A DNA stretch of 64,000 bases from Halomonas llamarensis (GTDB taxonomy: Bacteria > Pseudomonadota > Gammaproteobacteria > Pseudomonadales > Halomonadaceae), in contig NZ_JAMJPJ010000007.1 in NCBI RefSeq assembly GCF_023555005.1, positions 1 through 64,000 on the forward strand, written 5' to 3'. Shown here piece after piece: positions 55,517 through 64,000 of the stretch. A program made the position numbers and the translations under genes. The notes under the pieces are model-generated. The model was not told where the DNA came from. It ran no database searches and saw only the letters and a list, made by a program, of their open reading frames with translations. Position 1 is the first letter of the stretch, and each line of letters opens with the position of its first letter.

Positions 55517-58348
55517 ATGGATTATAAGCACACGCTAAATTTGCCTGAAACCGACTTTCCCATGCGCGGTATGTTGCCCAAGCGAGAGCCCGGCCGAGTA
55601 TCGCAATGGCAAGACATGAACCTGTACGAGCGCTTACGCGAAACGCGTGCAGGAAAGCCGTTGTTTGTGCTCCATGACGGCCCTCCCTATGCCAACGGCA
55701 GCATTCATATCGGTCACGCCGTCAATAAAATTTTGAAAGACATCATCGTTAAATCGAAAAACTTGGCGGGATACGATGCCCCCTACGTGCCGGGCTGGGA
55801 CTGCCATGGCCTGCCTATCGAACATAAGGTGGAAACCACCCACGGCAAGCACCTGGAATCTGGAAAAGCCCGCGGCCTGTGCCGTGAGTATGCCGCCGCG
55901 CAGATCGAAACTCAGCTTACCGATTTTGTGCGCCTGGGCGTCGTCGGCGACTGGGACAACCCCTACCGCTCGATGGATTACGCCAACGAGGCGGGCGAGA
56001 TGCGTGCGCTGGCCGATATGGTCGATGCGGGCTATGTGTTTAAAGGCTTGAAGCCGGTGAACTGGTGTTTCGACTGTGGCTCGGCGCTGGCCGAAGCGGA
56101 AGTTGAGTACGCTGACAAGAAGTCGGATGCCATCGACGTCGCTTTCCCCGTGGCAGACGCCGACAAGCTGGCGGCCGCGTTCGGTTTAGACGCGCTGCCC
56201 AAGCCCGCCGCCGTGGTGATCTGGACCACCACACCATGGACCATTCCCGCCAACCAGGCACTGAACGTCCACCCCGAGTTCACCTACGCGCTGGTCGATA
56301 TTGGCGAGCGTCTGTTGCTGCTGGTGGAAGACCTGGTTGAAAGCTGCCTGGAGCGCTATGCACTGACCGGCGAGGTAATAGCCACCGCCAAAGGCGCGGC
56401 GCTGGATCTGATCAATTTCCATCATCCGTTCTATGATCGCCTCTCGCCGGTGTACCTGGCCGATTACGTCGAGGCCGAAGTCGGCAGCACCGGCATCGTT
56501 CACTCCGCGCCCTCCTACGGAATGGATGACTTCATTACCTGCCGCGAGCACGGTATGGAGTTCGACGACATGCTCAACCCGGTCCAGGGCAACGGCGTTT
56601 ATGCCGACGACCTGCCGTTCTTCGGCGGCCAGATGATCTGGAAGGCGAACCCGCATATCCTCGACAAGCTACGCGACGTGAACGCGCTGATGGCCCATAC
56701 GCCGATCACCCACAGCTATATGCACTGCTGGCGGCATAAAACGCCGGTGATCTACCGCGCCACGGCCCAGTGGTTTGTGGGCATGGATATCAAGGGTAAG
56801 GACGACAAGACCCTGCGTGAGCGTGCCCTGGAAGGCATCGAGGCGACCGAGTTCACGCCCGCTTGGGGCAAGGCACGCCTGCACAGCATGATCGCCAATC
56901 GCCCGGATTGGTGTATCTCGCGCCAGCGCAACTGGGGCGTGCCGATTCCGTTCTTCCTGCATAAACAAACCGGTGAGCTGCACCCGAACACGGTCGCGCT
57001 GATGGAGCAAGCGGCCAAGCGCGTTGAGCAAGAGGGCATTGAAGCCTGGTTCCGCCTCGACCCCGCCGAGCTTTTAGGCGCGGAAGCGGCCGAGTACGAC
57101 AAAGTCACCGACACGCTGGACGTGTGGTTTGATTCCGGCACCACGCACCGCCACGTGCTTCGCGGTTCGCACCCGCATGGCCACGAGACAGGCCCGCGGG
57201 CGGATTTATATCTGGAAGGCTCCGACCAGCACCGCGGCTGGTTCCATTCATCGCTTCTCACCGGCTGCGCCATCGACGGCCACCCGCCGTATCGTCAGCT
57301 GCTCACCCACGGTTTTACTGTCGATGCCCAGGGTCGCAAGATGTCTAAATCCATGGGCAACGTCGTTGCGCCGCAAGAGGTGATGGACAAGCTCGGCGCC
57401 GATATTCTGCGCCTATGGGTCGCCTCCACCGACTACTCTGGCGAGATGGCGGTGTCGGACGAAATCTTAAAGCGCACGGCCGATGTGTACCGCCGTATTC
57501 GCAACACCGCACGCTTTTTGCTTTCCAACCTGAACGGCTTCGACCCGGTTACCGATCAGGTGGCGTTTGGCGATATGCTGGCGCTGGACCAGTGGGTGGT
57601 GGATCGCGCCGCGCAGCTGCAAGGCCGCATCAACACCGCGTATGAAGAGTACCGCTTCCTAGACGTTTACCAGCAGGTGCACGGCTTCTGCGCCCGTGAA
57701 CTTGGCGGCTTCTACCTGGATGTGATCAAAGATCGCCAGTACACCACGCAAACCGATTCGCTCGCACGGCGCAGCGCGCAAACCGCGCTCTACCACGTGG
57801 TCGAAGCGCTTAGCCGCTGGGTCGCGCCGATTCTCTCCTTCACCGCAGAAGAGATTTTTGAGCACATCCCAGGCAAGCGCGGCGATAGCGTGCTGCTGGA
57901 AGAGTATTACTCAGGCCTTGGCACGCTCGACGACGGCGCCGAGATGGGGCGCGCCTTCTGGGAGCAGGTGCTGGAAGTGAAAAATGCGGTCAACAAACGC
58001 CTGGAAGACGCGCGTAACGCCAAAGTCATCAAAGGTAGCCTAGCGGCGGAAGTCACGCTTTACGTTGACGATACGCTCCACATGACGCTTGCCAAGCTTG
58101 GTGATGAGCTGCGCTTTGTGATGCTCACCAGCGACGTCACGCTCAAACCGCTGGCTGAAGCGCAAAACGCCGATGTCACCGAGCTTGAAGGCCTGAAGGT
58201 GGCCGTCGCGGCGAGCGAAAACACCAAGTGCGAGCGCTGCTGGCACCACCGCGAAGACGTCGGCAGCCACGCGGAACATCCGGACCTGTGCGGCCGTTGT
58301 ATCACCAACCTGTCGGATGGCCCCGGTGAGACACGGCGTTATGCGTGA
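55517..58348 (+). CDS. ileS: Isoleucyl-tRNA synthetase
   Basis: A 943-residue class I synthetase: [18 protein letters not shown] as in E. coli, HIGH motif at 64-67 ([10 protein letters not shown]), editing domain in the middle, KMSKS near 608 ([12 protein letters not shown]) and a C-terminal zinc finger (CERCWHH...LCGRC). An in-frame ATG at 55502 overlapping the ribF stop is the alternative start, adding five residues. The stop overlaps the lspA ATG. Confidence 0.97.
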   Translation: MDYKHTLNLPETDFPMRGMLPKREPGRVSQWQDMNLYERLRETRAGKPLFVLHDGPPYANGSIHIGHAVNKILKDIIVKSKNLAGYDAPYVPGWDCHGLPIEHKVETTHGKHLESGKARGLCREYAAAQIETQLTDFVRLGVVGDWDNPYRSMDYANEAGEMRALADMVDAGYVFKGLKPVNWCFDCGSALAEAEVEYADKKSDAIDVAFPVADADKLAAAFGLDALPKPAAVVIWTTTPWTIPANQALNVHPEFTYALVDIGERLLLLVEDLVESCLERYALTGEVIATAKGAALDLINFHHPFYDRLSPVYLADYVEAEVGSTGIVHSAPSYGMDDFITCREHGMEFDDMLNPVQGNGVYADDLPFFGGQMIWKANPHILDKLRDVNALMAHTPITHSYMHCWRHKTPVIYRATAQWFVGMDIKGKDDKTLRERALEGIEATEFTPAWGKARLHSMIANRPDWCISRQRNWGVPIPFFLHKQTGELHPNTVALMEQAAKRVEQEGIEAWFRLDPAELLGAEAAEYDKVTDTLDVWFDSGTTHRHVLRGSHPHGHETGPRADLYLEGSDQHRGWFHSSLLTGCAIDGHPPYRQLLTHGFTVDAQGRKMSKSMGNVVAPQEVMDKLGADILRLWVASTDYSGEMAVSDEILKRTADVYRRIRNTARFLLSNLNGFDPVTDQVAFGDMLALDQWVVDRAAQLQGRINTAYEEYRFLDVYQQVHGFCARELGGFYLDVIKDRQYTTQTDSLARRSAQTALYHVVEALSRWVAPILSFTAEEIFEHIPGKRGDSVLLEEYYSGLGTLDDGAEMGRAFWEQVLEVKNAVNKRLEDARNAKVIKGSLAAEVTLYVDDTLHMTLAKLGDELRFVMLTSDVTLKPLAEAQNADVTELEGLKVAVAASENTKCERCWHHREDVGSHAEHPDLCGRCITNLSDGPGETRRYA

Positions 58349-58892
58349 AAAAGCGTCGGGTAAAAAAAAGCCATCAGCGGCCGACCAAGCCAGTACCGTC
58401 ACAAGGCCGCCCATGCAGCGGCCGCTGCGCTGGCTATGGTTGGCGCTGGCGGTCATCGTGCTGGATTTGGCGACCAAATACGCCGCCAGCGCGTGGCTTA
58501 GCTACGCGCAACCGGTGGAGGTACTGCCGTTTTTCAACCTCACGCTTTTGCACAATACCGGCGCGGCGTTTAGCTTTCTCGCCAGCCACCCCGGCTGGCA
58601 GCGGTGGTTTTTCGCTTTAGTGGCCATCGGGGCGAGTATCGGTTTGACTGTGTGGCTCTCGCGCCTAAAAGCGGATGAAAAGCTGCTGGCGGTCGCGCTG
58701 GCGTTGATGATCGGCGGGGCGCTGGGCAACCTGTATGATCGCTTGGTACACGGCTACGTAGTGGATTTTCTCTCTTTCCATGTCGCCGGTTGGTACTACC
58801 CCGCGTTCAACGTCGCCGATATCGGCATTACCCTAGGCGCTGCTGGCCTGATCTGGGAGTCGATCTTCGGCGAACGCCGACGCAACAAGTAA
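58341..58892 (+). CDS. lspA: Lipoprotein signal peptidase II
   Basis: A 183-residue aspartic membrane protease with four helices and the conserved blocks [24 protein letters not shown] (first catalytic Asp) and [11 protein letters not shown] (second). It cleaves prolipoprotein signal peptides before the lipidated Cys. It has an N-terminal extension of ~35 mostly basic/polar residues compared with E. coli. The ATG overlaps the ileS stop. Confidence 0.96.
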   Translation: MREKASGKKKPSAADQASTVTRPPMQRPLRWLWLALAVIVLDLATKYAASAWLSYAQPVEVLPFFNLTLLHNTGAAFSFLASHPGWQRWFFALVAIGASIGLTVWLSRLKADEKLLAVALALMIGGALGNLYDRLVHGYVVDFLSFHVAGWYYPAFNVADIGITLGAAGLIWESIFGERRRNK

Positions 58893-58930
58893 TCGCCAGC
58901 AGACTAATTTTTAAACGACGGGTACAAGCA

Positions 58931-59377
58931 ATGAGCGAATACCAGATTAATGAAGGCATGGAAATCACCCTGCACTTCACGCTGAAATTAGAAGACGGCA
59001 CCGTGGTGGATTCCACCAAAGAAAAAGCGCCGGCGACGTTTCAGTTTGGCGATGGTAACTTGCCGCCGGGATTTGAAAACCCGATCAAGGGCATGACCGC
59101 CGGCCAGAGCGACAGTTTCGCTATCACACCGGAGCACGCCTTTGGCCAGCATAACCCGCAGAATATCCAAACGTTGAAGCGCGACGACTTCGGCGAAGAA
59201 ACGCCGGAACTGGGCATGGTGCTCTCGTTTGCCGATAAAGCGGGAACGGAATTGCCCGGTGTGGTCAAAAGTATCGACGGTGATCGTATTGAGGTAGACT
59301 TTAACCACCCGTTGGCAGGGCGTACCCTGACCTTTGAGGTCGACGTTCTCGACGTTAAACCGGCGCTGACCCATTAA
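58931..59377 (+). CDS. fkpB: FKBP-type peptidyl-prolyl isomerase, SlpA/FkpB type
   Basis: A 148-residue cytoplasmic FKBP with an IF (insert-in-flap) chaperone domain: [37 protein letters not shown] and [14 protein letters not shown]. It folds proline-containing proteins. ATG 58931 matches the family start; the longer in-frame ORF from 58790 lies within lspA and is rejected. Classic position between lspA and ispH. Confidence 0.95.
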   Translation: MSEYQINEGMEITLHFTLKLEDGTVVDSTKEKAPATFQFGDGNLPPGFENPIKGMTAGQSDSFAITPEHAFGQHNPQNIQTLKRDDFGEETPELGMVLSFADKAGTELPGVVKSIDGDRIEVDFNHPLAGRTLTFEVDVLDVKPALTH

Positions 59378-59441
59378 AAGCGCCACTTATGGCAGCGGTA
59401 CTCTCCATTTTTTAGCGATGCAGTGGCATCAAGGCGTGAGC

Positions 59442-60473
59442 ATGGCTTCTGAAAAAGTTTCTGAAATAGCTTCTGAAATAGCTTCTAAGACGCTCCCGGA
59501 AACGGCGAATACATCATCCGTGCAGATCAAACTGGCCAATCCGCGCGGCTTTTGCGCCGGGGTCGACCGGGCGATCGATATCGTCAATCGCGCGCTGGAT
59601 GTGTTTGGCCCGCCGATTTACGTGCGCCATGAGGTCGTCCACAACCGTTTTGTGGTGGAAACGCTGCGTGAGCGCGGTGCAGTGTTTGTCGAGGAACTGC
59701 ACGAAGTGCCTGACGACGTGATTGTGATTTTCTCCGCCCACGGGGTTTCCCGTGCGGTGCAGCAAGAAGCCGAAAAGCGCGGCTTAAAAGTATTTGACGC
59801 CACCTGCCCGCTGGTCACTAAAGTTCACCTGGAAGTGCTGCGCTATGCCAAGCGCGGTCAAGAGTGCATTCTGATCGGCCACGAAGGGCACCCCGAGGTG
59901 GAAGGCACCATGGGGCGCTACGACACTTCCCACGGCGGGCGAATCTATCTGGTCGAAGATGAACACGACGCAGCCAATCTGGAGGTCGAAGATCCTACCC
60001 AGCTGGCGTTCGTGACCCAGACCACGCTCTCGATGGACGACGCCGCCAAAGTCATCGACGCGCTGCGGAATAAATTCCCCGAGATCAGCGGGCCGCGCAC
60101 GGATGATATCTGCTACGCCACCCAGAACCGCCAAGATGCAGTGCGCGAGCTAGCCGCCGAGAGCGACTTGGTGTTGGTGGTTGGCAGCCCCAACAGTTCC
60201 AACTCCAATCGCCTGCGCGAGCTTTCCGAGAGCGTGGGCACACCAGCGTATTTGATCGACAACGCCGAGCAGATCGATGCAAGCTGGCTAGATAACGTGC
60301 AGCGCATTGGCGTCACTGCGGGGGCCAGTGCGCCCGAAGTGTTAGTGAAAGGCGTGGTTGAGCGGCTGAAGTCACTCGGCGCCGCCGCACCCGAAGAACT
60401 CGCCGGCCGCGAAGAAACCATCACTTTTTCCATGCCCCGTGAGCTGCGTCAACAGGTGATTGCCAGCAGCTGA
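59442..60473 (+). CDS. ispH: 4-hydroxy-3-methylbut-2-enyl diphosphate reductase
   Basis: A 343-residue IspH/LytB with the three cluster-binding cysteines: Cys38 in [12 protein letters not shown], Cys122 in [11 protein letters not shown] and the third in [11 protein letters not shown]. It makes IPP and DMAPP in the last step of the MEP pathway, supplying ispB and the squalene/phytoene synthase of this window. It has a ~26-residue N-terminal extension relative to E. coli, part of which is a 12-bp tandem repeat. ATG 59442 is the likely start; ATG 59418 is possible. Confidence 0.96.
   Translation: MASEKVSEIASEIASKTLPETANTSSVQIKLANPRGFCAGVDRAIDIVNRALDVFGPPIYVRHEVVHNRFVVETLRERGAVFVEELHEVPDDVIVIFSAHGVSRAVQQEAEKRGLKVFDATCPLVTKVHLEVLRYAKRGQECILIGHEGHPEVEGTMGRYDTSHGGRIYLVEDEHDAANLEVEDPTQLAFVTQTTLSMDDAAKVIDALRNKFPEISGPRTDDICYATQNRQDAVRELAAESDLVLVVGSPNSSNSNRLRELSESVGTPAYLIDNAEQIDASWLDNVQRIGVTAGASAPEVLVKGVVERLKSLGAAAPEELAGREETITFSMPRELRQQVIASS
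59445..59489 (+). repeat. 12-bp in-frame tandem repeat at the start of ispH
   Basis: GCTTCTGAAAAA, GTTTCTGAAATA, GCTTCTGAAATA and the partial GCTTCTAAG follow one another right after the start codon and encode [15 protein letters not shown]. Confidence 0.82.
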
Positions 60474-60537
60474 TGCAAAGTGTATCGGCTTGCGACATAC
60501 TGAAAACGTATGAGACGCCGATAACAGGAGCACCGCT

Positions 60538-60960
60538 GTGCCCTCACTTTTTCGTTTACCCGGCGGCCTATCGCGCCGCCAGTGTGGTTTCACCTTGATT
60601 GAGCTGATGATCGTTGTCGTGATCATCGGCATCATCGCCTCCATTGCCTACCCCAGCTACACGCGTTATGTGGAGCGCAGTCAGCGCAGCGATGCCCAAA
60701 CCGTGCTGATGGAAGCTGCCAGTATTTTAGAGCGCTGTTATACCAATAATTACAGCTATGAAAGCTGCACCGAGGCAAATAGCTATCTTGGCAATCAATC
60801 AAACGATTTATATTCATTTGCTGGTGAAGGTGTTGGCATTGACGCTGAGGGAGGGAATTACACGGTCAGTGCAACAGGCCCAGCAGGCCGTGTAAAAGAG
60901 GGCTGTGAGACGATTGTGTTGCACAGCGATGGTCAACGAACCCCCAGTGAATGTTGGTAA
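60538..60960 (+). CDS. pilE: Type IV pilin-like protein (PilE-type minor pilin)
   Basis: A 140-residue prepilin: leader ending in Gly, processed at CG/FTLIELMIVVVIIGIIAS (Glu5 of the mature protein present), then a short globular domain with a Cys pair near the C terminus (GCETIV...SECW). GTG start with CAGGAG upstream. First gene of the minor-pilin locus, but separated from the next by 211 bases of repeats, so it may be transcribed alone. Confidence 0.9.
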   Translation: MPSLFRLPGGLSRRQCGFTLIELMIVVVIIGIIASIAYPSYTRYVERSQRSDAQTVLMEAASILERCYTNNYSYESCTEANSYLGNQSNDLYSFAGEGVGIDAEGGNYTVSATGPAGRVKEGCETIVLHSDGQRTPSECW

Positions 60961-60964
60961 GCCC

Positions 60965-61026
60965 TGTAGGAGCGCAATTGATTGCGCGAACGCGGGGAAA
61001 TTCGCCCGATAAATCGGGCTCCTACA
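60965..61026. repeat. Y-shaped intergenic repeat (TGTAGGAGC family)
   Basis: TGTAGGAGC (60965-60973) pairs with GCTCCTACA (61018-61026); inside lie two further small palindromes, CGCAAT-TG-ATTGCG and CCCGAT-AA-ATCGGG. The outer stem with two inner hairpins resembles extragenic palindromic repeats known from Pseudomonas and relatives. Confidence 0.8.
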
Positions 61027-61046
61027 AGGCTGGCGCAGTGTTTAAC

Positions 61047-61136
61047 CGCTCGCCCTGAGCTTGTCGAAGGGTGAGTGGAAAGGGGTTAGCCTGCAGGCAA
61101 GGCCCAGTATCCTTCGACAAGCTCAGGATGAACGGC
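61047..61136. repeat. REP-like inverted repeat, copy 3
   Basis: CCTGAGCTTGTCGAAGG (61054-61070) and its exact complement CCTTCGACAAGCTCAGG (61111-61127), a perfect 17-base inverted repeat with a 40-base spacer, immediately after the TGTAGGAGC element. Confidence 0.88.
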
Positions 61137-61171
61137 ATCACACAAACGGCATCACGCACCAACGGAGTACC

Positions 61172-61636
61172 ATGAACCAACGCGGCTTCACGTTAATCGA
61201 GCTACTGATTACGTTAGCCATCGCGGCAATTCTCGCCACGGTGGCCGTTCCCGCGTTTAGTACTTTTCTCGCCCGCCAGCAGCTTGCAAGTGATGTCAAC
61301 GAAATGATCTCGGTGCTGAGCTTTGCACGAAGTGAGGCGATCAAGCAGCGGCGTGATATTGAAGTGGTTTTGACTCCACCGGAATATCGCATCATACCAA
61401 CGGCTGACAATAGCGACGTGCTACGTTTGGGAGAGCTTCGTAATATTCGCCATAATGGAGGCAGTGATACGCTCACCTTTACGTTCCAAGCCCTAGGCGA
61501 TGCTGATACAACGACTTGCCCAAGTAACCTCTGCGAGATCACTATCAGCCCACGGCAGGAAAACAGTGACATTGATCCCGTCACGCTTGTGATTCGAACC
61601 ACCGGTAGCATTCGTAAACAGGAGGGGGGGCCATGA
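61172..61636 (+). CDS. fimT: GspH/FimT-family pseudopilin
   Basis: A 154-residue prepilin: short leader MNQRG, then FTLIELLITLAIAAILATVAVP, followed by a GspH/FimT domain (FARSEAIKQRRDIEVVL; LEITISPRQ-type strand near the end as CEITISPR). FimT-like minor pilins can bind DNA in natural transformation. CGGAG is upstream of the ATG; a longer in-frame ORF from 61061 runs through the REP element and is rejected. Its stop overlaps pilV (ATGA). Confidence 0.9.
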   Translation: MNQRGFTLIELLITLAIAAILATVAVPAFSTFLARQQLASDVNEMISVLSFARSEAIKQRRDIEVVLTPPEYRIIPTADNSDVLRLGELRNIRHNGGSDTLTFTFQALGDADTTTCPSNLCEITISPRQENSDIDPVTLVIRTTGSIRKQEGGP

Positions 61637-62025
61637 AGCGCCAGCGTGGCTTTAGCTTGATTGAGGCGCTGATCGCCCTAGTTGTTCTCTCCCTCGGCTT
61701 GGTGGGCGTCGCCGCCATGCAGCTGAAAGCACTACAAAGTGCGACGGCGGGGTATCAGCGTTCGGTGGCGACGCTTGCAGCGGTGGATGCGCAGGAAAGG
61801 CTATGGGCTGAGTTGGCACAAGGAGTTGTCTGCTCAGACATGACCGACAACATGGAAAGTAATTGGCAAGAGTATTGGTTTGACGGCAGTGAAACACCAA
61901 TCCGAGATTCTAGCGGCACCATTTCAGAAGAAGGCAGTTGCGAGTTTAAGATTACGATTACCCTTGACCTGGTTCCTGATGATGCCGACGGTGATTTTAT
62001 CTATGTTTTCCGGCTTCCTAACTAA
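61633..62025 (+). CDS. pilV: Type IV pilus minor pilin PilV
   Basis: A 130-residue prepilin with MKRQRGFSLIEALIALVVLSLGLVGVAAMQLKAL read across the cleavage site and N-terminal helix (PilV signature SLGLVGVAAMQ). The C-terminal domain is short compared with PilV of Pseudomonas (~185 aa). Translationally coupled to fimT; GGAGG upstream. Confidence 0.88.
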   Translation: MKRQRGFSLIEALIALVVLSLGLVGVAAMQLKALQSATAGYQRSVATLAAVDAQERLWAELAQGVVCSDMTDNMESNWQEYWFDGSETPIRDSSGTISEEGSCEFKITITLDLVPDDADGDFIYVFRLPN

Positions 62026-62040
62026 ACCGTGAGGCTCATC

Positions 62041-62490
62041 ATGTTTAAGAAACGACAGGCAGGCTTCACCCTAGTCGAATTGATGGTCGCCATGGTGGTT
62101 GGGACGATTATTATCCTGGGTGCTGGCCAGCTATTTCTTACAACCTTTCAGACCTTTCAGAAAGTCGATGAGTTAAGCCGTAAACAAGAAGCAATGGTGT
62201 TTGCTGCCAATACGCTAGTAAACGCCTACCGAAAAGGGGAAGGTGACGACTACACCTATAGTATTAGCACAGATGGAAAAAGCTGTTCCATATTTAAAGA
62301 AGGAGATCCTGTTGTAGATGGCTTTTCTCCAGATAATCCCGCTAATGACCAAGAATGTAATTATATGGCATCGGAAGACGGTAATCTCCATAAAATCACT
62401 CTACGGTTTGAGCGGGAGAGTGATGACAATGTAGAAGAACTGGTTTTTCACGTAATGGATAGAGCTAGCGCAATTAACCCAGGTTCATAA
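62041..62490 (+). CDS. pilW: Type IV pilus minor pilin PilW-like
   Basis: A 149-residue prepilin: QAG/FTLVELMVAMVVGTIIILG and a GQLFLTTFQTFQKVDELSRKQEA helix as in PilW. It is much shorter than Pseudomonas PilW (~270 aa), ending in RASAINPGS. ATG 62041 (MFKK) is preferred over GTG 62029. The second half is noticeably richer in A and T than the first. Confidence 0.8.
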   Translation: MFKKRQAGFTLVELMVAMVVGTIIILGAGQLFLTTFQTFQKVDELSRKQEAMVFAANTLVNAYRKGEGDDYTYSISTDGKSCSIFKEGDPVVDGFSPDNPANDQECNYMASEDGNLHKITLRFERESDDNVEELVFHVMDRASAINPGS

Positions 62491-62523
62491 ATTGCTTTAA
62501 CCCTATTTTCTAGGTGCGTTGAT

Positions 62524-63624
62524 ATGAATGCTCAAAAAAATCCAATAAAGCAACAAGGCGCCGCCCTCGTTATTGTTCTCGCCCTATTAGCTGGGTCGCT
62601 GATGATCGGCGTTTCCGGCATGAACTCTGCGCTGATTGATGAGCGGTTGGCGGGGAATTACCGCGCGGCAGCGCTAGCGCAAATGGCAGCTGAAAAAGGA
62701 GGAAGTGACAGGAGAGAGGCGGATAACTTTAATTCATCAGAATACTCTGATTCATGCCTGGATCTGGTTGATTCCTATAATCTTGACAATTTTGAAGACG
62801 GTGATGAAGTAAATTCAGAAATATATAAGAATTTTTCTGTTCGCTATGATTATAGGGGGTGTGATTATAATGGTAATAATGCCGATTTTGTCGTTGGTCA
62901 AGTGAGAGAAAGTGATGGAAATTTAGTAGCAGAATATCCCCTGGTTGTGGGTCAGGCTTCTGGAGGAGGTTCTTCCCCAGTTTATGAAAATCTACCCAAC
63001 GGACTTTTCGATTATTCGCTTTTAATAGGTGGTGCTCTTGCTATAAATGGTGGTGCAAATATACCTGGTACTGTGCGAGTTGGTGGAAACTATAGTGGTA
63101 ATAAAAATCAAGATGAAATAGGCGCTATTATTAAAAATGATAACAATGATATTATAAATGATTATGGACCTGGAGGGCTAAATCCTGGTAGCGGTTTTAT
63201 AGAAAAAATAAGAAATACATTAGGTTATGAGGAAAATGGCAGTCAATGTTTAGATAATGTTGAGTATAATATTAAATATTGCTATGGAGATGCTATTTTA
63301 AACTTGGAAGATATTGAGGGTAAACAGGTCGTTGTAGAGGGAGAAGTTAGCATAAATGGAAAGACTGATGGCGAAAAAAATACAGTAATAATTTCTGGTG
63401 GAAATGCAGATTTTGGTGGAATGGGGGGTGATAGGTTTAAAGGTTTTGTATGGTCGGGAGGATCATTGGTATTTAAAGGACAAGGTGGAACTCAATATGA
63501 AGGAAGCTTTATTTCGGCGGGTTCGTCTACTTTTAATGGTGGGTTAAATTTGGATTTTCTCCCCTTTGAAAATGAGGCTCCAGGTAGTGAAGACGACGGT
63601 GGCTACATTTGGCTCCCCCTATGA
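62524..63624 (+). CDS. pilX: PilX-like minor pilin with a beta-rich C-terminal region
   Basis: A 366-residue protein. Residues 1-60 match the PilX N-terminal domain (QQGAALVIVLALLAGSLMIG, then DERLAGNYRAAALAQMAAEKG). From about residue 60 the sequence is unrelated to usual PilX, AT-rich, and consists of Gly/Asn-rich strand-turn repeats (IGGALAINGGANIPGTVRVGG; VVVEGEVSINGK; FVWSGGSLVFKGQGG) that look like a beta-helix. Two Cys pairs may be disulfides. Twice the length of typical PilX. No pilY1 follows; the next gene is trpS. Confidence 0.75.
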   Translation: MNAQKNPIKQQGAALVIVLALLAGSLMIGVSGMNSALIDERLAGNYRAAALAQMAAEKGGSDRREADNFNSSEYSDSCLDLVDSYNLDNFEDGDEVNSEIYKNFSVRYDYRGCDYNGNNADFVVGQVRESDGNLVAEYPLVVGQASGGGSSPVYENLPNGLFDYSLLIGGALAINGGANIPGTVRVGGNYSGNKNQDEIGAIIKNDNNDIINDYGPGGLNPGSGFIEKIRNTLGYEENGSQCLDNVEYNIKYCYGDAILNLEDIEGKQVVVEGEVSINGKTDGEKNTVIISGGNADFGGMGGDRFKGFVWSGGSLVFKGQGGTQYEGSFISAGSSTFNGGLNLDFLPFENEAPGSEDDGGYIWLPL

Positions 63625-63698
63625 TGTTGGACTTGCCCGTTCGCCTTGCCAATGGCAGCGCGTTATCATAGTTGCATTTGACCTAGAGCCTTATACTC

Positions 63699-64000
63699 AT
63701 GAGCAAGTTTTCCGATAAAACCCGCGTTCTTACCGGTATCACCACCACCGGCACCCCGCACCTTGGCAACTACGTCGGGGCGATCAAGCCGGCGATTGAA
63801 GCAAGCCAAAACCCTAGCGTGCAGTCATTCTACTTTATGGCCGACTACCACGCGCTGATCAAATGCCAAGACCCGAAACAAGTGCAGCAGTCGCGCTTGG
63901 AAATCGCCGCGACGTGGCTGGCGCTAGGGCTGGATACCGATAACGCGATTTTTTACCGTCAGTCGGATATCCGCGAGATTCCCGAGCTTACCTGGATGCT
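63699..64000 (+). CDS. trpS: Tryptophanyl-tRNA synthetase, N-terminal part (cut by window edge)
   Basis: The first 100 residues of Trp[22 protein letters not shown] contains the class I HIGH-like motif (PHLGN), then [11 protein letters not shown]. The proline- and histidine-containing TGTPHLGN form is typical of the longer TrpRS subtype found in several proteobacteria. The rest lies beyond the window. Confidence 0.95.
   Translation, partial: MSKFSDKTRVLTGITTTGTPHLGNYVGAIKPAIEASQNPSVQSFYFMADYHALIKCQDPKQVQQSRLEIAATWLALGLDTDNAIFYRQSDIREIPELTWM

Noticed and set aside
61061-61171. N-terminal extension of the FimT-like protein
   Set aside because: It reads through REP copy 3; the ATG at 61172 has a ribosome site and gives a normal prepilin leader.

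Overview
The window is a stretch of chromosome from a moderately GC-rich gammaproteobacterium, most likely a member of the Halomonadaceae (Halomonas-like). This is inferred from the overall gene set, the E. coli/Pseudomonas-like sequence of the housekeeping proteins and the intergenic repeats. No 16S gene is present, so genus is not proven. It starts in the last ~77 bases of a 5S rRNA (the tail of an rRNA operon) and ends inside trpS.

Layout: 0-20 kb is a mosaic of small metabolic and accessory genes on both strands. It holds a small lipoprotein, an isochorismatase-like hydrolase, yaaA, tas, a Sel1-repeat protein, a DnaQ-like exonuclease, a PIG3-type quinone oxidoreductase, a LOG-family protein, DUF501, a thioesterase, a MalY/PatB-type C-S lyase and a LysE exporter divergent from a MocR regulator. 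It continues with cnoX/ybbN, a GNAT protein, a membrane glycosyltransferase fused to a degenerate metallophosphatase domain, a DMT exporter divergent from a LysR regulator, hisC and an NlpE-like lipoprotein. 20-33 kb carries radA, the selD-mnmH pair for tRNA selenation, a GATase-like protein lacking its nucleophile, the hisBHAF operon, a panM-asmA-mutY-yggX run and a tRNA cluster (Phe, Gln, Thr on plus; Pro on minus).

33-38 kb is the conserved block ispB // rplU-rpmA-obgE-proB. 38-48 kb is a signalling region with strong signs of gene decay: a PhoD-like phosphatase broken by stops and frameshifts, an EAL-GGDEF gene with a one-base frameshift, and a PAS-GGDEF gene with an in-frame TGA. An intact NIT-domain chemoreceptor and an intact PAS-GGDEF-EAL gene lie among them. 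48-52 kb holds a HExxH protein, DUF2835, a complete IS5-family element (16-bp inverted repeats, TA target duplication), a GST and an isolated squalene/phytoene synthase preceded by a possible 19-codon leader ORF. 52-60.5 kb is the canonical rpsT-murJ-ribF-ileS-lspA-fkpB-ispH block. 60.5-63.6 kb is a type IV pilus minor-pilin locus (pilE/fimT/pilV/pilW/pilX-like) whose distal parts become AT-rich, followed by trpS.

The most unusual items are the degenerate phosphatase-glycosyltransferase fusion, the nucleophile-less GATase, a 15-bp tandem repeat that spills out of the 3' end of proB past its stop codon, the leader ORF coupled to the squalene synthase gene, a terminator-like hairpin just before the rpsT ribosome-binding site, and several short in-frame tandem repeats at gene starts. 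No CRISPR array, prophage or complete defence system was found.
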